A stretch of 64,000 nt of DNA from Aggregatilinea lenta (GCF_003569045.1 NZ_BFCB01000004.1:399245-463244), one strand, 5' to 3'; shown: positions 1-8,871, counted from the first letter of the stretch. Notes: a model not told the origin generated them from the letters alone. Made by a program: numbers and translations.

Positions 1-1112
1 CGTCCCGCACGACGCGCCGCGACGGTCTCCGCCAGTAGCGCCAACCCGCCCGCCACGACGTTATGCCCACCCAGCAGCACCGGGATCGGCGCAGAGGCAG
101 CCGCCTGCGTGAACGCCCGTAGCCAGTCGTCGCGCACGGCATCCACCAGGAACAGATCCGACGCGAAGCGCTCCGCATCCGGCGCGTAGTGGCCGCTGGC
201 CGCCATCAGCACGCGCGAGTCGAAAATCACGGCATCGACCACATCCCCCAGTGCCCGGAAGAACCCCGCCGGGCCGAGCGCCTCATAAAGCGGCAGCAGC
301 AGTGAGCACACCTCGCCGCGTCTCAGCCGTTCGCTAGCGACCATGCCGCGTTCCTCGGCATAAGCGCGGATCCAGCACTGCGTCGCCCGGCTGAGCAGGG
401 TCCACGCACCCGGCGACACGCGCCCGATCAGCGCGATCCGGCTCCCGTCCCGCGCGGCGATGTCGATCACCTCGCGGACCGGCAACCGCGCCAGCAGCGG
501 ATCGTCAAGCACATGTGCCAGCATCGGTGAAACACGCCCCGACTGCGCCAGGATCGCGGCATCGGTGGGGGTGTCAATGTCCAGCGCGCTCGACGGCCTC
601 AGATCCGCCAGGACTCGCACGTGGAATGCGCCGCTGTCGTGCAGCATCCACGCCAGGCTGTTATCGCGCTCCGCCTGCCGGATGACGGTCAGTGCCGCCG
701 GACCGCACGCAATCGCGAGCCAGTCGCTCGAATGCAGGTTGTTCGTCATGACAGCGCGATCATCTCCGGCACGGCAGGCATTCACCAGATCGCGAATGCT
801 CCCTACCCCCAGCAGCGGCGCACTGCCGCCGCCAAAGTACAGCGTGCCGCGCAAGCCGTACCGCTCGATTAATCCCGCAAGGCGCGCGCCGAAGTGGAAC
901 GGCTCCCGATCAACGTCGCGAATCGCGGGCATATCTTCTGGCAGCCAACCGAGATCGGGTCCAGCCACGATCACGGGCGACACACCCGCCGCATGCAGCG
1001 TACCAATCATGTCCAACGTAGATGCGCGTATCACGCGGGTCACGATCTGCTCTTGCGGTGTGTGGCCGCCCGGCCCTACCAGGATGACAGCGCCGACTGG
1101 ATGTTCACTCAT
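1..1112 (-). CDS. Unidentified protein, partial (C-terminus beyond window)
   Basis: The reading frame starts with ATG at 1112 (MSEHPVGAVILVGPGG) and stays open to the left edge, so about 370 residues are visible and the stop is missing. No family is recognised with confidence. About 180 residues in there is an ALDIDTPTDAA stretch, which resembles the DIDTPxD motif near the end of MobA/CofC-like nucleotidyltransferase domains. The N-terminus lacks the usual LAGGxSxRMG loop. After that motif about 190 further residues follow, ending in a Gly/Ala-rich segment at the window edge. It reads the same way as hpf but lies beyond hpf's terminator-like hairpin, so it is probably transcribed separately or by readthrough. 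A nucleotidyltransferase-like fold is only a suggestion. Confidence 0.7.
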   Translation of the reverse strand, partial: MSEHPVGAVILVGPGGHTPQEQIVTRVIRASTLDMIGTLHAAGVSPVIVAGPDLGWLPEDMPAIRDVDREPFHFGARLAGLIERYGLRGTLYFGGGSAPLLGVGSIRDLVNACRAGDDRAVMTNNLHSSDWLAIACGPAALTVIRQAERDNSLAWMLHDSGAFHVRVLADLRPSSALDIDTPTDAAILAQSGRVSPMLAHVLDDPLLARLPVREVIDIAARDGSRIALIGRVSPGAWTLLSRATQCWIRAYAEERGMVASERLRRGEVCSLLLPLYEALGPAGFFRALGDVVDAVIFDSRVLMAASGHYAPDAERFASDLFLVDAVRDDWLRAFTQAAASAPIPVLLGGHNVVAGGLALLAETVAARRAG

Positions 1113-1147
1113 TTATGCGATCCTGCTTTGAGAGCTTGGCTACGCGA

Positions 1148-1175
1148 AACAAAAAGGCCGGGGCTGCCCCCGGCC
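1148..1175 (-). terminator. Rho-independent terminator after hpf
   Basis: GGCCGGGG (1156-1163 on the plus strand) pairs perfectly with CCCCGGCC (1168-1175) around a 4-nt loop. On the minus strand the hairpin is followed by TTTTTGTTTCG. It lies 22 bases past the hpf stop codon and ends the comF-hpf transcript. Confidence 0.85.
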
Positions 1176-1196
1176 ATGCCACTGCCTGCCCAGAGT

Positions 1197-1775
1197 CTAC
1201 CGGACGTCCGGTTCTAGCACGCCATAATTCCCGTCTTCGCGTCGGTACAGCACGCCGATGCGTGCCGTCGTCGCGTTGAGGAAGATAAAGAAGTCGTGGC
1301 CGAGCAGCTCCATCTGGTCGATCGCTTCTTCTTCCGTCATCGGATTCAACTCCACCCGCTTGCGGCGCACGATGTCCAGCTTCTCCTCGTCAGCTTCCGC
1401 TTCCTCTTCCAGCGGCACCGGCTCCGCCAAAGCCAGGGCTGCGTCGGCTTCGCCAAACTTGCCCCCACCGCGACGCTTACGCTTGCCCTTATAGCGCTCG
1501 ATCTGGCGGTACATCTTGTCCAGCGCGCGATCGAGTGCCGCGTAAATGTCGCCTTCCTTCTTCTCTTCAGCGCGCAGGATCACCCCGCGCGAATTTCGCA
1601 GCGTGAGCTGCGCCACCGTCTGATCCTGCCCTTGCTTACGCCGCTCCATCGAGAGATCGACCCGCACCTCGTGGATATTGGGAAGGTACTTGTCCAGCTT
1701 GCTCACTTTTTTCTCAACATGTTCTTGCAGGCGCGGAGTGACCTCAACGTTGCGGGTATGAATCTTGAGTTCCAT
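1197..1775 (-). CDS. hpf: Ribosome hibernation promoting factor, long form
   Basis: The 192-residue protein has the two-domain layout of long HPF. Residues 1-100 form an S30AE/RaiA-type domain (MELKIHTRNVEVTPRLQEHV, then a basic stretch YKGKRKRRGGG). An acidic Glu/Ala linker covers about 105-130. The C-terminal dimerisation domain is about 133-190 and contains the conserved MTEEEAIDQMELLGHDFFIF stretch. Long HPF binds the 30S subunit and dimerises 70S ribosomes into inactive 100S particles in stationary phase or stress. A good Shine-Dalgarno (AAGGAGAG) sits 8 bases before the ATG. It lies 72 bases downstream of comF in the same direction, a pairing seen in many bacteria, and ends at a strong terminator. 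Confidence 0.95.
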   Translation of the reverse strand: MELKIHTRNVEVTPRLQEHVEKKVSKLDKYLPNIHEVRVDLSMERRKQGQDQTVAQLTLRNSRGVILRAEEKKEGDIYAALDRALDKMYRQIERYKGKRKRRGGGKFGEADAALALAEPVPLEEEAEADEEKLDIVRRKRVELNPMTEEEAIDQMELLGHDFFIFLNATTARIGVLYRREDGNYGVLEPDVR

Positions 1776-1847
1776 TGGTTTACTCTCCTTCAGCGTGCAG
1801 CAAGGAACATTGAGCGACTGCGCGGGATGCGCGTCGGGCTGTGCACC

Positions 1848-2522
1848 TTATCGGTCCGTGCCGTAACCGGCTCCTCCTATCGCCCCGCCAAACACCTGTG
1901 CCGCCCCGGCCATCCGCAGCGCTTCCGCGCAGGCGGACATGGTCGAGCCGGTCGTCAAAACATCGTCAATCACCAGTATACGCTTGCCTCGAACCCGGCG
2001 GGCTTCTGCCGCAAACGCTCCCTTGACGTTCTCGCGGCGCTCGGCGGCGCTCAGGTCTACCTGGCTCGCTGTGGCTTTGATACGCGCCAGCGCATCGGGC
2101 ACGTCCGCTACACCAAGCCGCTCCGCGACGCGCCGAGCGATGAGTGCCGCCTGGTTGTAGCCCCGTTCTTGCAGACGCCCGGCAGCCAGCGGCACACCGG
2201 CGATCACGTCGATGCACGGTCCCTGGCGACTGATCGCTTCAGCCAGCAAATCGCCAAGCGGTTCGGCGGCGCGCTGAACGCCGCCATACTTCAGCGCGTG
2301 CACGGCGTCGCGGATTGCGCCTTCGTATTTCCCGGCGATCCAGATATGGTCCAGCAGCGGGAAATCGCGCGGTTCCGAAGTGGAAATAGTCGTCAAACAC
2401 CGGGGACAAATCAAGCTCCCGACACGCCCGCAGTATACACAATAGGGTGGGAAAACCAGATCCAACCCCGTGTACACAGCCTGACGCATCAGGAGCTTGA
2501 AATGATCGATCATCAATGGCAC
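1848..2522 (-). CDS. comF: ComF-family phosphoribosyltransferase-like protein
   Basis: The 224-residue protein starts with a four-cysteine zinc-finger-like module (C28, C31, C39, C42: CVYC and CPRC). A type I phosphoribosyltransferase domain follows, with the PRPP loop VIDDVLTTGST near the C-terminus and the ComF hallmark GYNQAALIARRVAERLG in the middle. Family members act in natural competence (DNA uptake, ComF) or as GntX-like proteins; the exact reaction is not established. The start is a GTG at 2522. An in-frame ATG at 2513 is 11 bases after GGAG and is a reasonable alternative. It is cotranscribed with hpf and lies just downstream of the Tad genes, separated from tadC by about 60 bases. 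Confidence 0.9.
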   Translation of the reverse strand: MPLMIDHFKLLMRQAVYTGLDLVFPPYCVYCGRVGSLICPRCLTTISTSEPRDFPLLDHIWIAGKYEGAIRDAVHALKYGGVQRAAEPLGDLLAEAISRQGPCIDVIAGVPLAAGRLQERGYNQAALIARRVAERLGVADVPDALARIKATASQVDLSAAERRENVKGAFAAEARRVRGKRILVIDDVLTTGSTMSACAEALRMAGAAQVFGGAIGGAGYGTDR

Positions 2523-2581
2523 GTCTCCAACGGGACCGTGATGCCGTGCCGGTACGGGTGAGCTTGCGAGCCGTCTAGCGC

Positions 2582-3520
2582 CTATATTGCACCAAAAACG
2601 CCGCTTTCGAGCAGAATAATGGCCGCTGGTCCCAGCAACACGATATAGAGTGACGGGAAAATCAGCAGCACCATCGGGATCACCATCTTAACCGGGGCCT
2701 GCTGCGCCTTCTCCTGCGCGCGCTGGCGGCGCTTAACGCGCATCTGGTCCGCCTGTATGCGTAAGATTTTAGCAATACTTACACCCAACTGCTCAGCCTG
2801 GATCAGCGCGGCGACAAAACTCGTCACGTCGGCTACGTCCATCCGGTTGGACATGTCACGCAGGGCATCGCTGCGGCGCTTGCCAAGCTGAATCTCCTGC
2901 AAGACACGGCCAAACGCGATCGCCAGCTCGTCGTCCCACTTCTCGTAAACTTTGCCCATCGCCTGCTCGAAGCCGAGGCCCGCCTCAACGCAGATACACA
3001 GAAGGTCTAACGCATTGGGCAGCGCCCTGGTGATGCTGTCCTGTCGGCGGCGAATCTGGCTGCGAAGCTGCAGTACCGGCAGGTAGTAGCCGAGCAGTGC
3101 CGCGCAAATCGTACCCAGGAGACTCTTCGTCGGCCCCCAGTCGCTGACCAGGAAAAACAGGACAAAAGCGCCGACGCCAAACCCGATCGTGAGGGCAACG
3201 CGCTGGCCAAAGAAGGTGGTCGGTTCAATCGATTGTAACTTACCGGCCAGCTCAAGCTGGTGCCGGATGCTGTCGATCTGGTTTTCCGGCGTAAAACGCA
3301 CGGCGAAGTTCGCCAGCGTCTTATACATCGGAACGATCACGCGTTCCTGCAAGCTGAGCGAAAGCTCAAGTTCCTCCAGGGAGGTCGGTAGTTCCCGATC
3401 ACCGTATTCGGCAAGGCGACGTTCCAGCGGATCGGCCCCGCTCTCGTTGCGCATGCCAACGACGACCAGCCCGGCCAACAAAAGGATACCTGCAACGATC
3501 AGGGCGACGATGCCGAGCAT
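2582..3520 (-). CDS. tadC: Tad pilus inner-membrane platform protein TadC
   Basis: This 312-residue type II secretion F-domain protein has one N-terminal membrane helix (about 3-22), a helix pair at about 105-150 and a C-terminal helix at about 283-305. The cytoplasmic T2SSF domain (about 155-285) includes ALPNALDLLCICVEAGLGFE and QAEQLGVSIAKILR, typical of TadC. With TadB it forms the membrane platform on which the CpaF/TadA ATPase works to assemble Flp-type pili or secrete pseudopilin-like subunits. A strong ribosome-binding site (GGGAGGG, 8 bases before ATG) supports the start. It is the last gene of the Tad cluster and follows tadB by 30 bases. Confidence 0.93.
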   Translation of the reverse strand: MLGIVALIVAGILLLAGLVVVGMRNESGADPLERRLAEYGDRELPTSLEELELSLSLQERVIVPMYKTLANFAVRFTPENQIDSIRHQLELAGKLQSIEPTTFFGQRVALTIGFGVGAFVLFFLVSDWGPTKSLLGTICAALLGYYLPVLQLRSQIRRRQDSITRALPNALDLLCICVEAGLGFEQAMGKVYEKWDDELAIAFGRVLQEIQLGKRRSDALRDMSNRMDVADVTSFVAALIQAEQLGVSIAKILRIQADQMRVKRRQRAQEKAQQAPVKMVIPMVLLIFPSLYIVLLGPAAIILLESGVFGAI

Positions 3521-3550
3521 AGGTGCAGCCCTCCCATCCCGTTTCCGGGA

Positions 3551-4537
3551 CTAATACTCAATATTCACAATCTTCTGAATGATAGCCGCGCCGGACCCGA
3601 TCAATCCCAATCCAATACCGATCATCGGCCAGCCGCACAGCCGGTTTTCCACCAACTTCCCTGTATAGTCAGGACTGATGACGTAGAGAAAGATCGTCAG
3701 CAGGATCGGTAGGCCGGAGATGATCCAGCCGGTGGCGCGCCCCTGGGACGTCAGCACGCGAATCTCGCCCTTGAGCTTGATGCGCTCGCGGACGGTGTGG
3801 CCAATCGATTCCAGGATTTCGGCCAGATTGCCGCCGACTTCACGCTGAATGTTCACAGCGGTGTTCACGAGGTCCATGTCTTCGCTGGGCAGGCGCACAA
3901 GCAGGTGCTCCAGCGCGGATTCCATCGGGATGCCAAGCTGCACTTCCTGCACGACGCGCTTGAACTCTGTCGAGGTCGGTTCCGGCGATTCGCGGCCAAT
4001 GGCCTCCATCGCCTGCAGCACGGAATAACCCGACCGCAGCGCGTTCACCCACAGGCTCAACGTGTCGGGCAGCTGGCCTTCGAAGCCGCGCAGCCGCTGG
4101 CTTTGCTTGCGGGCAACGTAGAAACGTGGGAAGAACAACCCGGCAAACCCGGCCACCGCGCCGCCAATCGGATTTCCGAAGATGAGAAACCAGCCGACGA
4201 AAAACGTCACGATACCGGCGATGATGTGCAGCGCAAAATACTCGCCGACAGTCAGCTTGAGGTCGGCGCGCGCCAATTGGGTTCGCCACTGTTTCGCGAA
4301 TTCCTTGTTAGCAAGTGCCGTATCCAGCCGTTGGGCGATGGCGCTCGGCTCGTTCGCCAGGCGCTCGTCATTCGCCTCTTCAAACTGCTCCAGCAGGCTG
4401 CTATATTCGGAGGTATACCGGCCCAGGCGTTCCTCGACGTTGGACTGCCGGTCCGAACGCAAGCTGACAACGCCAAAGATCAGGATGGCAACGGCCACAA
4501 CCCCGGCGACACCGGCAATAATGAGTTCAGTACCCAT
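3551..4537 (-). CDS. tadB: Tad pilus inner-membrane platform protein TadB
   Basis: This T2SSF-domain protein of 328 residues has an N-terminal membrane helix, a helix pair near residues 105-150, the F domain (LPDTLSLWVNALRSGYSVLQ ... NTAVNIQREVGGNLAEIL) and a C-terminal helix. That is the TadB arrangement. It pairs with TadC as the inner-membrane platform. I chose the ATG at 4537 with GGAGG 10 bases upstream; a TTG at 4546 in the same frame lies directly against that GGAGG and is less likely. The gene is followed by tadC and preceded by cpaF across a 142-base gap in which no clear promoter or terminator is seen. Confidence 0.93.
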   Translation of the reverse strand: MGTELIIAGVAGVVAVAILIFGVVSLRSDRQSNVEERLGRYTSEYSSLLEQFEEANDERLANEPSAIAQRLDTALANKEFAKQWRTQLARADLKLTVGEYFALHIIAGIVTFFVGWFLIFGNPIGGAVAGFAGLFFPRFYVARKQSQRLRGFEGQLPDTLSLWVNALRSGYSVLQAMEAIGRESPEPTSTEFKRVVQEVQLGIPMESALEHLLVRLPSEDMDLVNTAVNIQREVGGNLAEILESIGHTVRERIKLKGEIRVLTSQGRATGWIISGLPILLTIFLYVISPDYTGKLVENRLCGWPMIGIGLGLIGSGAAIIQKIVNIEY

Positions 4538-4678
4538 GAAACTCAAGCCTCCAAATCACGCTTTTCGCAAGCTTTCCTTTATTGTAGCAGGAAATCTCAC
4601 GTCGCAACTCCCCCTCAGGTCCTGGTGAGAGACGACTCAGGGTCACGTTCCGCGCACGGCCCTGCCCTCCCGGTAATG

Positions 4679-6073
4679 CTAGTACCGCGCCATCCCAATC
4701 CCAAACACAGCCGGAGGCAGGTGAATGCCCGCCGATTCGATCTTGTCGATGAACTTGGGGCGCAACCCGGTCGGACGGATACGTCCGATCACCTTTCCGG
4801 CTTCGATGCCAGTCTGTTCGAATTCGAAGATGTCCGACATGGTGATGACGTCACCTTCCATGCCCTGCACGTCGGTGATCTTCACGATGCGGCGTGTCCC
4901 ATCGCGCAACCGCTCCTGGTGTACGATCAGGTCCAGCGCGGAGGCGACCTGCTCGCGGATCGCGCGGATCGGCAGGTCCATGCCCGCCATGAGGCACATC
5001 ACTTCCAGACGAGACAGCGTGTCGCGCGGGCTGTTGGAGTGCAGCGTCGTCAGCGATCCTTCGTGACCGGTGTTCATCGCCTGGAGCATGTCCAGCGCCT
5101 CACCCGAACGGCACTCACCGACCACGATCCGGTCGGGCCGCATACGGAGCGAGTTCACCACAAGGTCGCGAATGCTCACCTCACCGCGCCCCTCGATATT
5201 GGACGGGCGGCTTTCCAGCGTCACGACGTGCTCCTGGCGGAGCTGAAGTTCGGCGGCGTTCTCGATCGTGATAATGCGCTCGTCGTTTGGAATGAAGCTC
5301 GACAGCACATTCAGCAGCGTTGTCTTCCCGGAGCCGGTGCCGCCGGACACCACCATGTTCAGCTTACCGATTACGCACGCCCGCAGGAATTCCGCGATTT
5401 CGGGCGTCATCGAGCCGAACCGGATCAGGTCTTCCACGGTAAAGGGGCGTTTGGAGAACTTACGGATGGTGATCGTGGGACCGCACAGCGCAATGGGGCG
5501 GATGACGGCGTTCACACGCGAACCATCGGGCAAACGCGCGTCCACAGTGGGCGAGCTTTCGTCAATGCGGCGGCCCAGCGGCGCGACGATACGGTCCAGC
5601 ACACGCAGGACGTGTTCCTCGTCCTCGAACGCCACGTTCGAGCGCGTCAGGTTACCTGCCCGCTCGATATACACATTCTTGGGGCCATTGACCATAATTT
5701 CGGTCACGCTATCCTCGGCCAGCAGCGGCTCCAGCGGGCCAAAGCCCAGGATCTCCGCTACGATCGCTTCGAACAGGCGCTGGCGCTCGGCCCGCCCCAG
5801 GACGATGCTTTCCTCGGCCAAAATCGTCGCGAAAAGCTCCTCGATCGTCGTACGCACTTCGGGCGAGTGGGGGTCAACGCTGGTGTCCAGTTCGGCCAGC
5901 AGCTTGTTCTGGACGCGGCTCTTCAGGTCAAGATAGGTGTTGTTATCGGTCCGAGCGGCCATGCTTCCGCCCGCAGGGGGAACTGCCGTCCGCCGGCGCA
6001 TTTGCGATAGCTTGGAATCCTCTGGCGGCTCTTCATCCTGTCCACCGCGATCAATCCGTCTCAATAACGACAT
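4679..6073 (-). CDS. cpaF: Tad secretion/pilus ATPase CpaF (TadA)
   Basis: The 464-residue cytoplasmic hexameric ATPase belongs to the type II/IV secretion family. The N-terminal domain (about 50-200) contains ILGFGPLEPLLAEDSVTEIM, typical of CpaF. Walker A is GGTGSGKT at 244-251. The Walker B region is RIVVGECR at 315-322. The His box TGHEGSLTTLHSNS is at 336-349. All catalytic elements are intact. It powers pilus assembly through the TadB/TadC platform. The ribosome-binding site GAGGAAGCACG precedes the ATG. It follows cpaE by 57 bases in the same operon. Confidence 0.96.
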   Translation of the reverse strand: MSLLRRIDRGGQDEEPPEDSKLSQMRRRTAVPPAGGSMAARTDNNTYLDLKSRVQNKLLAELDTSVDPHSPEVRTTIEELFATILAEESIVLGRAERQRLFEAIVAEILGFGPLEPLLAEDSVTEIMVNGPKNVYIERAGNLTRSNVAFEDEEHVLRVLDRIVAPLGRRIDESSPTVDARLPDGSRVNAVIRPIALCGPTITIRKFSKRPFTVEDLIRFGSMTPEIAEFLRACVIGKLNMVVSGGTGSGKTTLLNVLSSFIPNDERIITIENAAELQLRQEHVVTLESRPSNIEGRGEVSIRDLVVNSLRMRPDRIVVGECRSGEALDMLQAMNTGHEGSLTTLHSNSPRDTLSRLEVMCLMAGMDLPIRAIREQVASALDLIVHQERLRDGTRRIVKITDVQGMEGDVITMSDIFEFEQTGIEAGKVIGRIRPTGLRPKFIDKIESAGIHLPPAVFGIGMARY

Positions 6074-6130
6074 CGTGCTTCCTCCACAAACAAGCCTCGA
6101 CTATAGGCACGTCCTGGGTTCGTTCTGGGA

Positions 6131-7444
6131 CTATCCCGATCCACCGAATATTGCGCGCAGCCCGCTCTTGGTCCGTTCGGCGGGCTTTTCCTCGATGGCT
6201 TCGTCTTCACTTTCCACGGACCGGCGCACTGCGTCCGCCAGCCCCATCAGTTCCCGTCCCGGCGAGCGCGACTTGAGCTTGGCCACCAGTGGCACGCCCT
6301 GGTTCACCGACGTCAGCACCGCGCGGTCGTCCTGCGGGATCGTCGCCGTGACTTTGCGCTTGATGTGATTCTCAATCGACGCCACCGGCACCGTACCGTG
6401 ACCCCGATCCTTTTCGTTTGCCACCCGGTTCAGCACAAAGATGACCTTTTCCGACAGCCGCGTGGGCTGCTCGATCGCGTCGAGAATGTCGATCATCTTG
6501 CGGCAGTTGCGGATCGCCGGGATCGTCGGGTTGGCGATCATCACGATGCGCTCGGCGATCTCGAACAGCTTCAGCGTCAGATCGTCGTATTGGGTCGGCG
6601 TATCGATGATGATGTAGTCGTAGAGCGTGCCCAACATGAGGATCAGATCTTTGACTTCGCTGGACGTAATGTCATACGCCTGCTCCGGGTGCGATGGCGC
6701 GGTGATCACCTTGAGGCCGCTGCCATGCGTGATCACGACGTTCTCGATTACGTCCGGATCCAGGTCATTCACCGATTGGGTCAGTTTGGAGATGTTGGCT
6801 GCCGACTGCAGGTTGAGGAATGCGTCGACGTCGCCAAACTGAAGCGCGCAGTCCACCAGCAGCACGCGTGTGTCTGCCCGCATCAGCCCAGACGCCAGAT
6901 TGGTGGCGATGGTCGTCGTCCCCACCCCGCCCTGGGGGCTGTACACGACGATGATGTGGCCCGCAGCGCGCGACATCGAGATGGCCTTCTTCGGCATATC
7001 GCCTTTGGTCGTCCGTGCGTCGGCCATCAGAGCTTCTTGCTGGCGAACCGGCTCGTTGCGCTCGTACACGCGCCGGATCGTGGTATACAACTCTTCACTG
7101 GCAATGGGCTTGGTCAAGAAGTCGCGGGCACCGGCCAGCATCGCCTGGCGCAAGTAGCCCGGCTCGCTCTGAACCGACACGATAACCACCGCCGCGGTAC
7201 GCACCGCGGTGCTGATGGACTTGGTCGCCGTGATGCCATCCATGTCGGGCATATTGATGTCCATCAGCACGACATCGGGCCGCATCTCGGTCGCGATCTG
7301 GATGGCCTCGCGTCCGGTCCCGGCAGCTCCAACGACCTCGATATCCGGTTCGAAGGCCAGCAGCTTGCGGAGGTTATCGCGCACATCCGGGATATCATCG
7401 ACGATGAGAACTTTGATCATCTGCTTCTGCGGTCCGCTCGTCAT
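6131..7444 (-). CDS. cpaE: CpaE/TadZ-type protein: receiver domain fused to MinD-like ATPase
   Basis: The 437-residue protein has two parts. Residues 9-125 are a complete response-regulator receiver with D16/D17, phosphoacceptor D62 (VVLMDINMPDMDG) and K112 (TKPI). Residues about 163-400 are a ParA/MinD-family domain with VLLVDCALQFGDVD at 194-207. The P-loop is altered: it reads QGGVGTTT (171-178) where MinD-like proteins have KGGxGKT, so both the signature lysine and the P-loop lysine are absent. CpaE/TadZ proteins localise the Tad machinery at the pole and often have atypical P-loops. The C-terminal tail is basic and Pro/Glu-rich. It lies between cpaB and cpaF. ATG at 7444 has GAGG upstream at suitable spacing. 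Confidence 0.9.
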   Translation of the reverse strand: MTSGPQKQMIKVLIVDDIPDVRDNLRKLLAFEPDIEVVGAAGTGREAIQIATEMRPDVVLMDINMPDMDGITATKSISTAVRTAAVVIVSVQSEPGYLRQAMLAGARDFLTKPIASEELYTTIRRVYERNEPVRQQEALMADARTTKGDMPKKAISMSRAAGHIIVVYSPQGGVGTTTIATNLASGLMRADTRVLLVDCALQFGDVDAFLNLQSAANISKLTQSVNDLDPDVIENVVITHGSGLKVITAPSHPEQAYDITSSEVKDLILMLGTLYDYIIIDTPTQYDDLTLKLFEIAERIVMIANPTIPAIRNCRKMIDILDAIEQPTRLSEKVIFVLNRVANEKDRGHGTVPVASIENHIKRKVTATIPQDDRAVLTSVNQGVPLVAKLKSRSPGRELMGLADAVRRSVESEDEAIEEKPAERTKSGLRAIFGGSG

Positions 7445-7488
7445 ACAGGCCTCGCAATGATAACAATCATCTCTACAACCAGTAGGTG

Positions 7489-7525
7489 AAAGCGCGACCT
7501 AAGCTACACGTTCAGGTCGCGCTTT
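7489..7525 (-). other. Intercistronic 12-bp hairpin between cpaB and cpaE
   Basis: AAAGCGCGACCT (7489-7500) pairs perfectly with AGGTCGCGCTTT (7514-7525) around a 13-nt loop. It lies 48 bases past the cpaB stop and 45 bases before the cpaE start. On the minus strand the hairpin ends in CTTTCACC, so only a short T run follows. It could be a partial terminator, an mRNA-stabilising or processing hairpin, or a cpaB-only 3' end. Confidence 0.6.
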
Positions 7526-7573
7526 GGACTCATAGGGACTCAAACGCCATCGATCATGGTCGTTCGCGCAACG

Positions 7574-8755
7574 TTACTGCCCTGTAGTGTCGGTCGCGGT
7601 TACACTATCGGTCAGGAAGCTGAATACCGTGCCCAGGTCAAAACGACGAACGCTGGTAATCGGCGGTTCCAACGCGAACGGCAGGCTATCCGGCTGGGTG
7701 ATGTTAAAGTTCTGGATCATGTACTGCAAGGTCACGGACTGGGTCGGCGATGTGCTCAGGTCGCCCGCCGGGCGCAGCGCCAGCGTGATCGGGATCTGCG
7801 AGTCGACGGCCCAGGTGAGCACCAGCGCGTCCTGAGGCGACACACCCAGCGTAATAATGCTCGGCGTGTAGGCCGTCGCGGTCGGCTGTGGCGTCGTGTT
7901 CGTCGTCGTTTCTTCGCCAGCGGCTTCCGGCGGCGCTGCGACTGGCAGCGCGGTCGGCGTCGAGCCGATGAACTCACCGCCCGCCGGGAAGTGCCCCACG
8001 TGTAGCACGAACGCGTTTTCGACCGTCATCTGGGTTACCAGACGCGGGCGCTGGCTTTGCTCGCTGGGGCTGATCAATACGCCCTGCGGCGAGAGCGGGC
8101 TGGGTTCCTGGCGACCCTGTCGCGGCGCGCCGATGACCAGCTCACCGGTTTCCAGGGTGGTGATAATCGAGATGTTGTTCGGCAGGCGCGTCTGGAATTC
8201 TTCGTCGACGTCGATAAACAGGAACGACAGGATCACGTCGACGTAGTCGCCATCCTGAATGCCATAGGCCACCGAGCCGATGCCCGACAGGTCAAGCGGC
8301 ACCGAGACGGCGCGTGTACCCGGCTCGAGCATCGCGGCAGCATCGGAGCCGGTCGCGGCGATGTCGCGCAGGTCCTCGACCAGTTGCCGCCGCAACACCG
8401 GCGCCCCCCGGAAGAGATCCGTCCGTGCGATCATGCCCACGACGTCGCTGGTGTTGGTGAAGTAGCTGCCTTCTTCCGGCAGTGCCCGTTCCGGCCAGGG
8501 TTGGAGGCTAACACCATCTTCAGGAATCTTCAAGCCGCGTGGCAGGTCCTGAACGGCGATGACGATATCCACCATCGGCTCGATCTGCGCCACGGGAACT
8601 GGTGTGCCCTCATCGTTGATCTGGGCGAGGTCGCCAACAGCCTGTGTCGAGACCGCGTCAGTACCGCCGTCGTCCTGGCGGAACATAAGCAGGGCAACCA
8701 ATACCACGCCAAGCAGGATAATGGCGCCTATAAGGATAAGCACTCGACCTCGCAT
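7574..8755 (-). CDS. cpaB: Flp pilus assembly protein CpaB (SAF domain)
   Basis: The 393-residue protein has an N-terminal membrane anchor (VLILIGAIILLGVVLVALLM) followed by a SAF domain (about 63-130: VIAVQDLPRGLKIPEDGV ... DLFRGAPVLRRQLV) and the RcpC/CpaB-type region (PGTRAVSVPLDLSGIGSVAY...GDYVDVI). The last third contains a Thr/Pro/Ala-rich linker (GEETTTNTTPQPTATA) and a further conserved block. It is probably exported and anchored. In diderms CpaB supports the secretin; here no secretin gene is visible. The ATG at 8755 has GGGGGAGG 6 bases upstream and is preferred over the GTG at 8761. It is the first gene of the Tad operon. Confidence 0.9.
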   Translation of the reverse strand: MRGRVLILIGAIILLGVVLVALLMFRQDDGGTDAVSTQAVGDLAQINDEGTPVPVAQIEPMVDIVIAVQDLPRGLKIPEDGVSLQPWPERALPEEGSYFTNTSDVVGMIARTDLFRGAPVLRRQLVEDLRDIAATGSDAAAMLEPGTRAVSVPLDLSGIGSVAYGIQDGDYVDVILSFLFIDVDEEFQTRLPNNISIITTLETGELVIGAPRQGRQEPSPLSPQGVLISPSEQSQRPRLVTQMTVENAFVLHVGHFPAGGEFIGSTPTALPVAAPPEAAGEETTTNTTPQPTATAYTPSIITLGVSPQDALVLTWAVDSQIPITLALRPAGDLSTSPTQSVTLQYMIQNFNITQPDSLPFALEPPITSVRRFDLGTVFSFLTDSVTATDTTGQ

Positions 8756-8871
8756 GAACACCCTCCCCCAGAGACGGAATAATGCCCCAGCCTCAATAAA
8801 CTGTTAATTGATTAAGAAGAGATTGACGCTCGATACCTTCAGTGTATCCAGATGCTAATTTTACGCAAACA

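Noticed and set aside
3797..6010. Very long open frame on the plus strand opposite tadB and cpaF
   Set aside because: It lies opposite two well-recognised genes, has no ribosome-binding site or family motif, and its composition (His/Arg/Gln-rich) is typical of antisense frames in high-GC DNA.
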